A DNA stretch of 64,000 nt from Acuticoccus sediminis. Lineage in GTDB: Bacteria > Pseudomonadota > Alphaproteobacteria > Rhizobiales > Amorphaceae. Positions 25,046 through 33,081 of the stretch are shown piece by piece. The first letter of the stretch is position 1, and every line of letters starts with the position of its first letter. The notes beneath the pieces are model-generated. The model was not told the DNA's origin, did not search any database, and worked only from the letters and a program-made list of their open reading frames with translations. The DNA lies in NCBI RefSeq assembly GCF_003258595.1, contig NZ_QHHQ01000007.1, forward strand, positions 310,001 through 374,000, in the 5' to 3' direction. The translations under genes were made by a program, and so were the position numbers.

Positions 25046-25402
25046 ACTTTCTAATAACAGAAGTTATGCACAATACCAAGCTTTCCGGCACAGAAGTGCC
25101 GGTACTGCGCGCGCCAGTGTCACCCAAGCTGACGGATTGATGCTGACTAGGGTAATTTCAGCAACGATTCCGGGGTGTTCGTTCCGTTCCGCGGCGAGTG
25201 CTGCGACGGTTCGCGCAGGGTCCTCTGCACGTCCACACATTTGCTGTCCGTACCCCGTTCCGCAACGCTCGGCCGGCCCATCCCAGGTGCTCACCGAAGG
25301 GGTGGCAGCGCGGTGGAGGTGGGTGCCGTGAGGCCGGGGAGGCGCCTGCCGCAGGCTTCGATGCATATTGGATCGGGGCATGCCGCGTGGTAGCAGCAGC
25401 CC
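25046..25402. other. Intergenic region with a perfect 7-bp hairpin
   Basis: About 357 bp between divergent SH3 and LysE genes. CCGGCAC (25085-25091) pairs with GTGCCGG (25096-25102) over an AGAA loop, about 40 bp upstream of the SH3 start. Several short frames cross the region; none has a Shine-Dalgarno or a protein-like composition. Confidence 0.4.
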
Positions 25403-26032
25403 ATGGTTGATCTCCCGCTCCTCCTCGCCTTCCTCGCTGCCGCTTCGGTTCTGACGATCACGCCCGGTGTCGACACCGCGATGGTGCTGCGGGCGGCGAC
25501 CTTCCACGGCCGGCGGGCGGCCGTTCTGGCGTCGATCGGAATCGGACTCGGCTGCCTGTTCTGGGGCGCTGGCGTCTCGCTCGGGCTCGGTGCGGTGCTG
25601 CGAGCGTCCGAGCTGGCGTACATGATCGTCAAATTCGCGGGTGCGGCCTACCTCCTGTGGCTCGGCGTGAAGCTTCTGCGCAACCCGCGCTCGCTGGCGA
25701 AGGGGGAACCCGGGTCGACGGCCACGAGCGGCGGGTGGGACGCGTTCTGGCGCGGTTTCCTGACGAACCTGCTGAACCCGAAGATCGGCGTCTTCTACAT
25801 CACCTTCCTGCCCCAGTTCGTCCCCGCCGGCGCGGGCGTCGCCGGCTATTCGTTCGGTCTTACCTGCCTGCACGTCGTCCTGTCGCTGGCGTGGTTCGCG
25901 GCGCTGATCGCCGCAACGGTGCCCCTGGGCCGGGTCCTGCGGGGGCCGAAGGCCGTCAGGACGCTGGACCGGCTGACCGGGGTGGTGTTCGTCGCCTTCG
26001 GCCTCAAGCTCGCGACGTCGTCCGCGCACTGA
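25403..26032 (+). CDS. LysE/RhtB family amino-acid exporter
   Basis: This 209-residue inner-membrane protein with about six helices begins FLAAASVLTITPGVDTAMVLRAA, the family signature near residues 9-31. The conserved FWRGFLTNLLNPKIGVFYITFLPQFV segment is near 112-137. LysE/RhtB proteins export amino acids or related metabolites. The gene stands alone; two strong hairpins follow its stop. Confidence 0.92.
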   Translation: MVDLPLLLAFLAAASVLTITPGVDTAMVLRAATFHGRRAAVLASIGIGLGCLFWGAGVSLGLGAVLRASELAYMIVKFAGAAYLLWLGVKLLRNPRSLAKGEPGSTATSGGWDAFWRGFLTNLLNPKIGVFYITFLPQFVPAGAGVAGYSFGLTCLHVVLSLAWFAALIAATVPLGRVLRGPKAVRTLDRLTGVVFVAFGLKLATSSAH

Positions 26033-26062
26033 CGGGCGCGTCGGGGGATTCGACACGCGACA

Positions 26063-26083
26063 GGGGCGATGTACCATCGCCCC
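26063..26083 (+). terminator. Hairpin after the LysE-type gene
   Basis: GGGGCGATG (26063-26071) pairs perfectly with CATCGCCCC (26075-26083) over a 3-nt loop, 30 bp after the stop. There is no T-run. Confidence 0.5.
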
Positions 26084-26104
26084 GGCCGCCCGCTCGTCCC
26101 GCCG

Positions 26105-26124
26105 GGGCCGGTTCGCACCGGCCC
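26105..26124 (+). terminator. Second hairpin upstream of the sulfotransferase gene
   Basis: GGGCCGGT (26105-26112) pairs with ACCGGCCC (26117-26124) over TCGC. It is placed between the LysE-type gene and the sulfotransferase; it could be a terminator or a leader stem-loop. Confidence 0.4.
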
Positions 26125-26192
26125 GGGCTACGACGATGGCGTGCGCCGCCGTATCGAGATCGGGACACTCGGGTGTCCGCCTGAGGTTGCTG

Positions 26193-27086
26193 ATGGACAC
26201 CACGCGCGACGGGCGGCTTCGCCGCTATGGCGAGCTTGACGGCAAGACCTTCCTGATCGGCGTCGGGGCCGCGAAGTGCGCGACGAGCTGGCTCTGGGCG
26301 TACCTCGCCACGCTCGACGGCGTGGTCGTCTCGCCCCTGAAGGAGCTGCACTTCTTCAACGCGAAGGTTCGCCGGCACGCGATCGAGGACATGGACACGA
26401 CGGCGATCAGGCGCCTCGCGTTCCATATCGTGCAGGAGGGGGACGCTTGCGCGCGGCTGCGGACCGAACCGCTCTTCCAGGCCAGCGTGGACCGGGTCGC
26501 GATGATGTACGACGACAACGCGTACTTCGGCCACTTCGCCCGGCTCTGCACCGGTGCGCCGGACGCCCGTGTCGTCTGCGACATCACCCCGTCCTACTCC
26601 CTCATGGGCCGCGAGGGGTTCGGGGCGATGCGCGCGTTCTGCGCCTCTCAGGACGTCGCGGTGAAGCTCGTCTACGTCATGCGCGATCCGGTCGACCGGC
26701 TCTGGTCGCACGTGCGCTACTACAACCACCTCGACTCGCGCCGGAATGCGGAGACGTCATGGCGTGACCTCCTCGACGACCCCCGCTTCATGGGACGCTC
26801 GGACTACGCCGACGCGGTGGAGGCGCTCGACGCGACCTTCGCGCCGGGGTGCGTCCACTACGTCTTCTACGAGGATCTCTTCACGGATGCCGCGCTGGCG
26901 GACCTCTGCGCGTTCCTGGATGTTGAGGCCAGACCCACGGACATGTCCGCCCGGCGCAACGAGACCGAGATCCGGACGCCGATCCCGGACGAGGCCCGCG
27001 CCCTGATCGCCGAGCGGCTGGCCCCGCAGTACGACTTCTGCCGGCGCCGCTTCGCCGGCCGCGTGCCCGAACGGTGGGCGCTGTAA
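26193..27086 (+). CDS. PAPS-dependent sulfotransferase
   Basis: This 297-residue cytosolic sulfotransferase has a 5'-phosphosulfate loop LIGVGAAKCATSWLWAYL (about 21-38) followed by SPLKELHFFN. The 3'-phosphate motif VMRDPVDRLWSHVRYY is at 162-177. These motifs bind the sulfate donor PAPS. The SPLKELHFF and RDPVDRLWSH signatures are commonest in carbohydrate (heparan/Nod-factor-like) sulfotransferases, so a glycan or lipid acceptor is one possibility. The other is the 60-residue acidic peptide encoded next, with its single Asp-Tyr. ATG 26193 is chosen (TGAGG 6 nt upstream); a longer in-frame start at 26136 would add 19 residues. Confidence 0.88.
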   Translation: MDTTRDGRLRRYGELDGKTFLIGVGAAKCATSWLWAYLATLDGVVVSPLKELHFFNAKVRRHAIEDMDTTAIRRLAFHIVQEGDACARLRTEPLFQASVDRVAMMYDDNAYFGHFARLCTGAPDARVVCDITPSYSLMGREGFGAMRAFCASQDVAVKLVYVMRDPVDRLWSHVRYYNHLDSRRNAETSWRDLLDDPRFMGRSDYADAVEALDATFAPGCVHYVFYEDLFTDAALADLCAFLDVEARPTDMSARRNETEIRTPIPDEARALIAERLAPQYDFCRRRFAGRVPERWAL

Positions 27087-27114
27087 GGGCGAGAGCGGTC
27101 CTGTCGCCCGATTT

Positions 27115-27161
27115 CGTGACTGCCGTCACGCTCCACGCGCTTCGCGTGTGATCGCGATCAC
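27115..27161. promoter_or_regulatory. Cluster of three inverted repeats upstream of the small peptide gene
   Basis: CGTGAC/GTCACG (27115-27120 and 27125-27130, 4-nt spacer), CACGCG/CGCGTG (27134-27139 and 27143-27148) and the perfect 14-bp palindrome GTGATCGCGATCAC (27148-27161) lie side by side. The last is TGTGA-N6-TCACG, close to a CRP-type site. It lies 29-75 bp after the sulfotransferase stop and 120-170 bp before the peptide start. It could be operators for the peptide gene, or the middle stem could act as a terminator. Confidence 0.5.
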
Positions 27162-27283
27162 GCCCACCGGTTTCCGATCTGGATGGCGCCGCGCCCGATC
27201 CCCATTCATGGTCAAGCGGCGGAACAACGCGTTCGAAGTCGCTAGGAAACGTCTACTTTTGAACAGATAAAGGAACAATACTC

Positions 27284-27466
27284 ATGGCTTGTGAAGAAAC
27301 CATCCCGAACTTCTTTTCCGGTATCAAGTCGTCCGAGGGGCGTGACGAGCAGCGTGACCGTCTCGACAGCGCCATCTCGAACCTGCGCGACTCGGATTAC
27401 GTGAGCGGCCACGACTCTTCCGACTTCGGTCACACCTCCGACGCCGGTGATTTCGGAATATTCTAG
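27284..27466 (+). CDS. 60-residue acidic peptide with a single Asp-Tyr; candidate sulfotransferase substrate
   Basis: ATG 27284 follows AAAGGA by about 10 nt, and the frame ends at TAG 27466. It has its own upstream dyads and a strong downstream terminator, so a real transcript is likely. The peptide has no signal sequence. The N-terminal third is mixed (one Cys at position 3), the middle is charged (GRDEQRDRLDSAISNLRD), and the last 24 residues are an Asp/Ser/Gly/His-rich tail (RDSDYVSGHDSSDFGHTSD) with recurring D-[YF]-x steps. Y39 is its only tyrosine and is preceded by Asp, the context favoured by tyrosyl-protein sulfotransferases. The length equals that of the sulfated Xanthomonas peptide RaxX as I recall it. 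No protease or ABC exporter gene is adjacent. The function is unproven. Confidence 0.65.
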   Translation: MACEETIPNFFSGIKSSEGRDEQRDRLDSAISNLRDSDYVSGHDSSDFGHTSDAGDFGIF

Positions 27467-27554
27467 AGCCCCGGCTTTCCCGGGCGCGAATGCCCATCCG
27501 GCTTGCTCCACGATCGGGGCGAGCCGGCCCTGTCCCGGGTCCCCCGGACGATGA

Positions 27555-27580
27555 GGCCGCCACCTTGTGGGCGGCCTTTT
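27555..27580 (+). terminator. Rho-independent terminator after the peptide gene
   Basis: GGCCGCC (27555-27561) pairs with GGCGGCC (27570-27576), followed by TTTT (27577-27580). It lies 90 bp after the peptide stop, and it separates that transcript from the flavoenzyme gene. Confidence 0.75.
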
Positions 27581-27715
27581 CGCATGTCCGGGCCGGGGAG
27601 AGTTGCGGGTCCCGCAGTCGCCGTCACGCGCGGGTTCGGCGTTCCGGCCTGGGTTCGGCGCGCGGACGCGCTATGGTTCCGGTCGGGCCCGAAACGCTGC
27701 ACGAGGACGGACACG

Positions 27716-29410
27716 ATGGATCGGAGACGCTTTCTCGCCCTCGGCGCGGTCGCACTGGCGGCGCCGCGTTCCGCGGTGGCCGCCCCGGATGCCGTCCCGT
27801 GGGAGCGGCTCGCCCGGGAGGTCGGCTCCCGGCTGCAACCCGTCGAGTGGCCGCTGGGGGCGTGCGCCGGCGGGGACACGGCCGCTTGCGACGCCCTGTT
27901 CGAGAACGCGCGGAACCCGTTCTTCCTCGGCGACCACCCCGGTCTGGCGCAGAGCTTCGGCTGGACCGACGGCTGGGCGCTCCAGCCTAGCGCGCGTGTC
28001 GTCGTCGCCGAGACGGCGGGGGACGTCTCGGCGGCCGTGCGCTTCGCCGCGGACACCGGCGTGCGCCTCGTCGTGAAGGGCGGCGGACACAGCTACCACG
28101 GCGACTCCAACGCCGCCGGCTCGCTCCTCGTGTGGACCCGCCGCATGGACGCTGTCGTGCTCCACGACGGCTTCGTCCCGTCGGGCTCGGCTGCCGCGCC
28201 GCAACCGGCGGTCTCCGTCGGCGCGGGCGCGATGTGGGGCGAGGTGTACCGGCGCGTGTCGGTCGAGGGCGGGCGCTACGTGCAGGGCGGCGGCTGCCTC
28301 ACGGTCGGCGTCGCCGGACTGGTGCTGAGCGGCGGCTTCGGCAGCTTCTCGCCACGCTTCGGTCTCGCCGCGGCGAACCTCCTCGAGGCGGAGGTGGTCA
28401 CGGCCGATGGCGCCGTCCGCACGGTCAGCGCCGCGCAGGAGCCCGATCTCTTCTTCGCGCTGAAGGGGGGTGGAGGCGGCTTCGCCGTCGTCACGCGCGT
28501 CACCCTGCGCACGCACCCGCTGCCGCGCGCCTTCGGGCTGGTCGCCATGGAGGTGGAGGCGGCGTCGGAGGGCGACTATCGCACGCTCGTCCGCGATTTC
28601 CTCGTCCACTACCGCATGAACCTGAGCAATCCGGCGTGGGGGGAGCAGGCGATCTTCCGCCCCGACAACCGGCTCCGGATCTCGATGCTGTTTTCGGACA
28701 TCGACGAGGACGAGGCGCGTGCGGTGTGGGAGCCCTTCTTCGCGAGGGTGCGCCGCGACGGCGGGCTCCACCTCGGCTCCGAGCCCGTGGTGGTCGCACT
28801 GCCGGGGCGGTCGTTCTGGGACCCCGAAGTGCTGTCGGCGATGCCGGGGGTCGTGCTGCGCGACACGCAGCCGGGCGCGCCTCCGGACCGGATCTATTGG
28901 GCCGGGAACGCGGTCGAAGCCGGCAAGGTCACCCATGGCTTCGGGTCCGTCTGGCTTCGGTCGGACCTGCTGGCGGACCCCGATGCGCTCGCCGGCGCGC
29001 TGGTCGCGGCGAGCCGGCACTGGCCGGTCTCGCTGCACTTCAACAAGGGCCTCGCCTTCAGCGGCGACCCGGTGCGCACGGCTGCCCTCGATACCGCGAT
29101 GAACCCCGAGGTGACGCGTGCGTTCGCCCTGGCGATCTCGGGGGCGGAGGGGCCGCCGGCCTATCCCGGCGTCGCGGGGCACGCGCCCGATGCGGCCCGC
29201 GGCCGGTCCGAGGGCCGGCGCGTCGCGGCCGCGATCGGCGCGCTCAGGGCCGCGACCGGCGCCACCGGCAGCTACAGCGCGGAAAGCGACTACGTCCTCG
29301 CCGACTGGGCCTCCGCCTACTGGGGCGAGAACGCCGGCCGGCTTCGTGCGATCAAGCGGGCCCGCGATCCCCGCGGGCTCTTCGTGCAGCATCACGGGCC
29401 GGTCGGGTGA
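27716..29410 (+). CDS. Tat-exported FAD-linked oxidase, berberine-bridge (BBE) type, bicovalent flavin
   Basis: The N-terminus of this 564-residue protein is a Tat signal (MDRRRFLALGAVALAA). The PCMH-type FAD domain contains VVKGGGHSYHG (H125) and GGGCLTVGVAG (C194), matching the His and Cys that attach FAD bicovalently in BBE and glucooligosaccharide oxidases. The C-terminal BBE motif is YVLADWASAYWGENAGRLRAIKRARDP. Such enzymes oxidise sugars, alcohols or alkaloid-like substrates with O2 or other acceptors in the periplasm. The start at 27716 follows CGAGGACGGACACG. A terminator separates it from the upstream peptide gene, so joint function is not implied. Confidence 0.88.
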   Translation: MDRRRFLALGAVALAAPRSAVAAPDAVPWERLAREVGSRLQPVEWPLGACAGGDTAACDALFENARNPFFLGDHPGLAQSFGWTDGWALQPSARVVVAETAGDVSAAVRFAADTGVRLVVKGGGHSYHGDSNAAGSLLVWTRRMDAVVLHDGFVPSGSAAAPQPAVSVGAGAMWGEVYRRVSVEGGRYVQGGGCLTVGVAGLVLSGGFGSFSPRFGLAAANLLEAEVVTADGAVRTVSAAQEPDLFFALKGGGGGFAVVTRVTLRTHPLPRAFGLVAMEVEAASEGDYRTLVRDFLVHYRMNLSNPAWGEQAIFRPDNRLRISMLFSDIDEDEARAVWEPFFARVRRDGGLHLGSEPVVVALPGRSFWDPEVLSAMPGVVLRDTQPGAPPDRIYWAGNAVEAGKVTHGFGSVWLRSDLLADPDALAGALVAASRHWPVSLHFNKGLAFSGDPVRTAALDTAMNPEVTRAFALAISGAEGPPAYPGVAGHAPDAARGRSEGRRVAAAIGALRAATGATGSYSAESDYVLADWASAYWGENAGRLRAIKRARDPRGLFVQHHGPVG

Positions 29411-29457
29411 CGGGGGGCGCCGCCCGGAGGGCCTTGTCGGCCCGATCGGGCCGGGCA

Positions 29458-29486
29458 GGTGCGGGCGGATGAACGCCGCCCGCACC
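29458..29486. terminator. 11-bp perfect hairpin between convergent genes
   Basis: GGTGCGGGCGG (29458-29468) pairs with CCGCCCGCACC (29476-29486) over a 7-nt loop, between the stops of the flavoenzyme gene and the small RTX gene. It is probably a bidirectional terminator. Confidence 0.65.
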
Positions 29487-29497
29487 CGTTCGCATCG

Positions 29498-30292
29498 TCA
29501 GAAGGCGAACCAGGACGCGTCGACTTCGTCGACGGTCACGCCGGCGACGAACATCCGTGCATTGTCGTCGGCGATCGCGACGCCGTTGGCGCGCTGGTAG
29601 AGGTCGAAGTCGTCGAAGCTGGTGGCGCCGGTCTCGACCAGGATGGTGTCGACGCCGGTCTCCCAGTCGAGGATGCGGTCGACCCCCTGGTCGCGGAACA
29701 CGAAGGTGTCGGACCCTTCGTCACCGAAGAGCCGGTCGTTGCCGCGGCCGCCGTCCAGGACATCGTCGCCGAGACCGCCGACGAGCACGTCGTCGCCGAT
29801 GTCGCCGAAGAGGTCGTCGTCGCCCTTCATGCCGAACAGGCGGTCGTTGCCGAAGTCGCCCTTCAGTTCGTCGGCGTCGCCCGTCCCGGCGATGTTGAAG
29901 CCGAGACGCACCGACACGCTGTCACCCGGTGCGTATTCGATGCCGGAGAGGTCGAGGAACAGCGAGGACTTCGTGACGTACGCGTCGCTTTCGCTCACGT
30001 CGAGCGTGGTGCGGCCGGTGATGATCGAGACGTCGTTGAGCGTCAGGCCCTTCGGGCTCTCGAATTCGGGAATATTCAGGATCCCGCCGTTGAAAGGCCC
30101 GTCGTCGAAGTTGCCGGATTCGTCTTCGATCACCGTATACGTGGCCGTCGAGTCGGCGATGTCCAGTGAACCGACCGCCCCGACATTGGGAAACTCGACG
30201 CCGCTGGTGACGGTCGAGGGGAAAGGACCCGCGACGACGTTGTCCGGATCGTCCTTGAACAGTTCGACCGTGATATCCAGGCCCAGTAGCAT
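29498..30292 (-). CDS. Small RTX calcium-binding protein
   Basis: Residues 1 to about 140 of this 264-residue acidic protein are beta-rich without repeats (LDITVELFKDDPDN...). About seven nonapeptides follow (GDFGNDRLFGMKGDDDLFGD, GGLGDDVLDGG). The C-terminal segment (SDTFVFRDQGVDRILDWETGVD, ending ASWFAF) looks like a type I secretion signal. ATG 30292 is preferred, with GGGAG 6 nt upstream; ATG 30322 would add ten residues. It is the fourth RTX gene of the window, about 17 kb from the others, behind an AT-rich promoter region. Confidence 0.82.
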   Translation of the reverse strand: MLLGLDITVELFKDDPDNVVAGPFPSTVTSGVEFPNVGAVGSLDIADSTATYTVIEDESGNFDDGPFNGGILNIPEFESPKGLTLNDVSIITGRTTLDVSESDAYVTKSSLFLDLSGIEYAPGDSVSVRLGFNIAGTGDADELKGDFGNDRLFGMKGDDDLFGDIGDDVLVGGLGDDVLDGGRGNDRLFGDEGSDTFVFRDQGVDRILDWETGVDTILVETGATSFDDFDLYQRANGVAIADDNARMFVAGVTVDEVDASWFAF

Positions 30293-30625
30293 TGCGAACT
30301 CCCGTGGAAAGTAGCCCGACATTCATGTCGGTTAGGTAGGATGATAATTAACCTATATTAAAATCATATGATTTAAAGCTGAACTTTGCATGACGGTCGC
30401 AACGGGCCGTCCGCAGGTCCTCGATCGCCCCCGCAAACTGCGGCGTCAACGATGTTGGGCGATGCCGGAGGAGCGGGGTTGGCGAGGCGCTCCGGCGGCG
30501 TCTTCGGCGCCGCCGCCGAGACCGCGGATCGCTCTCGCGAAGCCCGGACGCCCACCTCTCACATGCTCCGCATGGGGACCGGCGGGCGGGGCGCTTTCGG
30601 ACTGCGCCCGTGGTAGTCCCAAGTC
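30293..30625. other. AT-rich promoter region between divergent RTX and hydrolase genes
   Basis: About 333 bp. The stretch of about 30330-30380 is strikingly AT-rich for this genome (GATAATTAACCTATATTAAAATC) and includes the perfect 14-bp palindrome AAATCATATGATTT at 30361-30374. It probably holds the promoter and operator of the small RTX gene. No gene is seen. Confidence 0.5.
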
Positions 30626-31522
30626 ATGACATCGACGCAGCGCATCCACTCCTGCCGGATCACCCGCACGGGGATCCGGTCCGAGACCTGCGACCCCACA
30701 CTGGTCTTCCCGTACTGGAGCTTCACGAAGTCGGTCATCGCGATCTGCGGCCTGACGCTCGCCGAAGCGGGGCGGATCGACCTGGATGCACGGCTTGCGA
30801 GCGAAGCCTTCACGTTGCGCCAGCTTCTGCAGCACACCGCCGGCCTGCCGGACTATTCCACGCTGAAGGCGTACCGGGACGCCGTGGCGAACGACGAGGA
30901 ACCCTGGTCGCGCGACGAGCTGCTCGAGGCCGCGTTGGCGCAGGGGAGGCTGTTTGCGCCGGGCGCGGGCTGGTCCTACTCCAACGTCGGCTACATGCTG
31001 GCCCGCGAGTGCATCGAGGATGCCGCGGAGCGGCCGTTCGGATCCCTGTTCAGCGCGCTGATCGGTGAGAGGCTCGGACTGGAGAGCGTCGAGCTGGCGA
31101 CCACCCGCGATGAGTTCGCCAGGGTGTGCTGGGAGGGGGCCCGGACCTACCACCCTGGGTGGGTGTACCACGGGTGCCTGATCGGCACGGCGGAGGATGC
31201 CGCGCGGCTGCTCCATGGTCTCTTCACCGGCAGGCTGCTCGGCGAGGTGACACTGGAACGGATGCTCGACCCGTATCCCCTTGGCGGTGTCATCGAGGGG
31301 CGGCCCTGGACGCAGTGCGGCTACGGCCTCGGACTGATGAATGGGCGCTTCGGCGCGGCGGGACGGGCGATCGGCCATTCCGGCGGCGGCCCGTTCTGCG
31401 TCAACGCCGTCTACCACTTCCCGGACCGCGACGACCCGATGACCGTCGCGAGCTTCACCGACGGGCGGAACGAAGGCATCGCCGAGTTCGCAGCCGCCGG
31501 ATACGCAGCCCGCGACACCTGA
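30626..31522 (+). CDS. Serine hydrolase, beta-lactamase/class C type
   Basis: This 298-residue protein of the class C beta-lactamase/esterase family has the nucleophile motif SFTK (S32, K35), the YSN motif (Y118-S119-N120) and the third motif HSGG (H251). No signal peptide is visible, so it probably acts in the cytoplasm as an esterase, amidase or peptidase rather than as a secreted beta-lactamase. The N-terminus is short before the SxxK motif, typical of compact esterase members. It is monocistronic. Confidence 0.85.
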   Translation: MTSTQRIHSCRITRTGIRSETCDPTLVFPYWSFTKSVIAICGLTLAEAGRIDLDARLASEAFTLRQLLQHTAGLPDYSTLKAYRDAVANDEEPWSRDELLEAALAQGRLFAPGAGWSYSNVGYMLARECIEDAAERPFGSLFSALIGERLGLESVELATTRDEFARVCWEGARTYHPGWVYHGCLIGTAEDAARLLHGLFTGRLLGEVTLERMLDPYPLGGVIEGRPWTQCGYGLGLMNGRFGAAGRAIGHSGGGPFCVNAVYHFPDRDDPMTVASFTDGRNEGIAEFAAAGYAARDT

Positions 31523-31580
31523 TCGGTCATGGACGGCCTCGCGGGCGCCGCCTCCGTTCGCGAAGGCGGCGCGATCGGGA

Positions 31581-32201
31581 TCAATACGGCGCGGGGATGC
31601 CGAGATCGGGCGCCGCCGCCGCCCAGATCGCCACCGCTTCGATCAGGAGGTTGGCGCCCATCGGCAGGAACAGGAAGGCGAGCGCCTCGGCCAGCGCTCC
31701 CGCCTCGCCGCCGGCGGCGAAGTAGGTCGACAGGTGGTGGCGCATCGGCGCATCGGCGGCGCGCGCTGCGTGGCACAGGAGGAGGGCCAGCTCGGCGACG
31801 CGCGGCTCGATCGGCCCGCGCGCCGCCTCGACCAGCGCGCGGTAGGCGCCGAGCATCTTCTCGGGCGGGGTGAACTCGGCCCAGTGCTCCGCCGCGAAGG
31901 CCGTCGCCGCCCAGGATTCGGACGCCGCCGACAGCGCGACCGACGCCCGGATCTCCGCCAGCGACAGCCCCGCCGCGACCCCGCGCTCGAGGTGCAGCTT
32001 GCCGACACCTTCGCGCGCGGCGGCCAGCAGCGCGATCCAGACGATCTCCTTCTCGCGCGGCGGCAGCGTCTTCTCGACCAGCGTCAGGCGCGTGTAGAAG
32101 GCGTCGTAGAGGGTGAGCAGCTCCGGGTCGTGCGCTGCCAGCATCCGGTGATAGGGCAGCAGGTAGCCGCGCTTCTGTTCCACTTGGTCGATGTCGCTCA
32201 T
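31581..32201 (-). CDS. Carboxymuconolactone decarboxylase-like (AhpD-fold) protein
   Basis: This 206-residue all-helical protein has CMD/AhpD-type segments (LPPREKEIVWIALLAAAREGVGKLHLERGVAAGLSLAEIRASVAL). The usual catalytic CxxC of AhpD is absent from this segment (A-R-E-G), so peroxidase activity is unlikely. Its ATG overlaps the stop of the upstream homologue by 4 bp. The two related proteins start alike (RGYLLPYHRMLA versus RGYLLPHHGLMA), so they are paralogues and possibly form a heteromer. The substrate is unknown; the setting is a small catabolic cluster with an ABC importer. Confidence 0.78.
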   Translation of the reverse strand: MSDIDQVEQKRGYLLPYHRMLAAHDPELLTLYDAFYTRLTLVEKTLPPREKEIVWIALLAAAREGVGKLHLERGVAAGLSLAEIRASVALSAASESWAATAFAAEHWAEFTPPEKMLGAYRALVEAARGPIEPRVAELALLLCHAARAADAPMRHHLSTYFAAGGEAGALAEALAFLFLPMGANLLIEAVAIWAAAAPDLGIPAPY

Positions 32202-32914
32202 GATGCCGCCTCGTCGTAGCCGCCCTGTCCCGAAAGTGCCGCCCAGGCGCGCGTCCGGGGCGAGGCCGCCACCTTCCCCTCGCGGATGAGCGTCAGCCAT
32301 ACGCCCGCCGCGCGGACGAAACGCGGCACGCTGCCCGGGAACATCGTCAGCGAGAGCGCCTCGGCGATCTTCGCCTCCTCGACGCCGGCGGCGGAGAGGT
32401 CGACGAGGGCCCGGCCGAGGCCGTCCCAGTCGTCGAGGCACACGCGCATCGCGGCGTCGGCGAGGAGCACGAGGCCGGGCGCGACGCCGAATTCGGCCGC
32501 CACGGCGATGCCGGCGGCGCGCTCGGCGGCGGCTCCGTCCCAGGTGTTCAGGTGGCGCTGCCAGGCGTCCGTCACGAACCGGTAGGCGGCCGCGCCGCGC
32601 ACTAGGGCCGTGAGCCGGACCACCGCCTCGACCTCGCGGTCGGTGCCGCCGGCGGCGTAGAACTTGGCGACATGGTGCGTCGCCTCGGCCTCGTCCGTGG
32701 CGATCAGGATGGTCAGCCAGACGAATTCCTTCTCGTGGGGGGAGAGGACGCGGTCGGTCAGCGTCATCGCCCGATAGGCCGCGCCGTAGGCCTCCAGGAG
32801 ATCGGGGGCGAAGGTCGCCATCAGTCCGTGATGCGGCAGCAGATAGCCGCGTTCCGCCTTCAGCGCGGCAAGGCGCGCCTCCAGCTCCTCGAGTTCGTCC
32901 ACCGTCACCTCCAT
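32198..32914 (-). CDS. Carboxymuconolactone decarboxylase-like protein, paralogue
   Basis: This 238-residue helical protein has a short N-terminal coiled segment (VDELEELEARLAALKAERG) followed by the CMD-like body (LSPHEKEFVWLTILIATDEAEATHHVAKFYAAGGTDREVEAVV). ATG 32914 is chosen. It precedes its paralogue with a TGATG-type overlap, so the pair is co-translated. The two proteins share the N-terminal RGYLLP.H motif, which marks a CMD subfamily I cannot assign to a reaction. It diverges from the SDR gene. Confidence 0.75.
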   Translation of the reverse strand: MEVTVDELEELEARLAALKAERGYLLPHHGLMATFAPDLLEAYGAAYRAMTLTDRVLSPHEKEFVWLTILIATDEAEATHHVAKFYAAGGTDREVEAVVRLTALVRGAAAYRFVTDAWQRHLNTWDGAAAERAAGIAVAAEFGVAPGLVLLADAAMRVCLDDWDGLGRALVDLSAAGVEEAKIAEALSLTMFPGSVPRFVRAAGVWLTLIREGKVAASPRTRAWAALSGQGGYDEAAS

Positions 32915-33081
32915 GACCGCCCCTTGATCGGCGGCGGCTCGCGTCTCACAGTATCGGCCGAGCGCGCGCCGGCCGTTGAATGTCCTGCCGAAAATGCCGG
33001 CGCAGCATCCGCCTCGCACCAGCCCCCGTCACCCTTCCAGGCGGCCGTCGCGGCCGCCGCCCGAGCGATGAGATTCCCGCC

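Noticed and set aside
27716-29410. Flavoenzyme as a modifying enzyme of the 60-residue peptide
   Set aside because: A clear terminator separates the genes, and the enzyme has a Tat signal and BBE motifs typical of sugar or alcohol oxidation.
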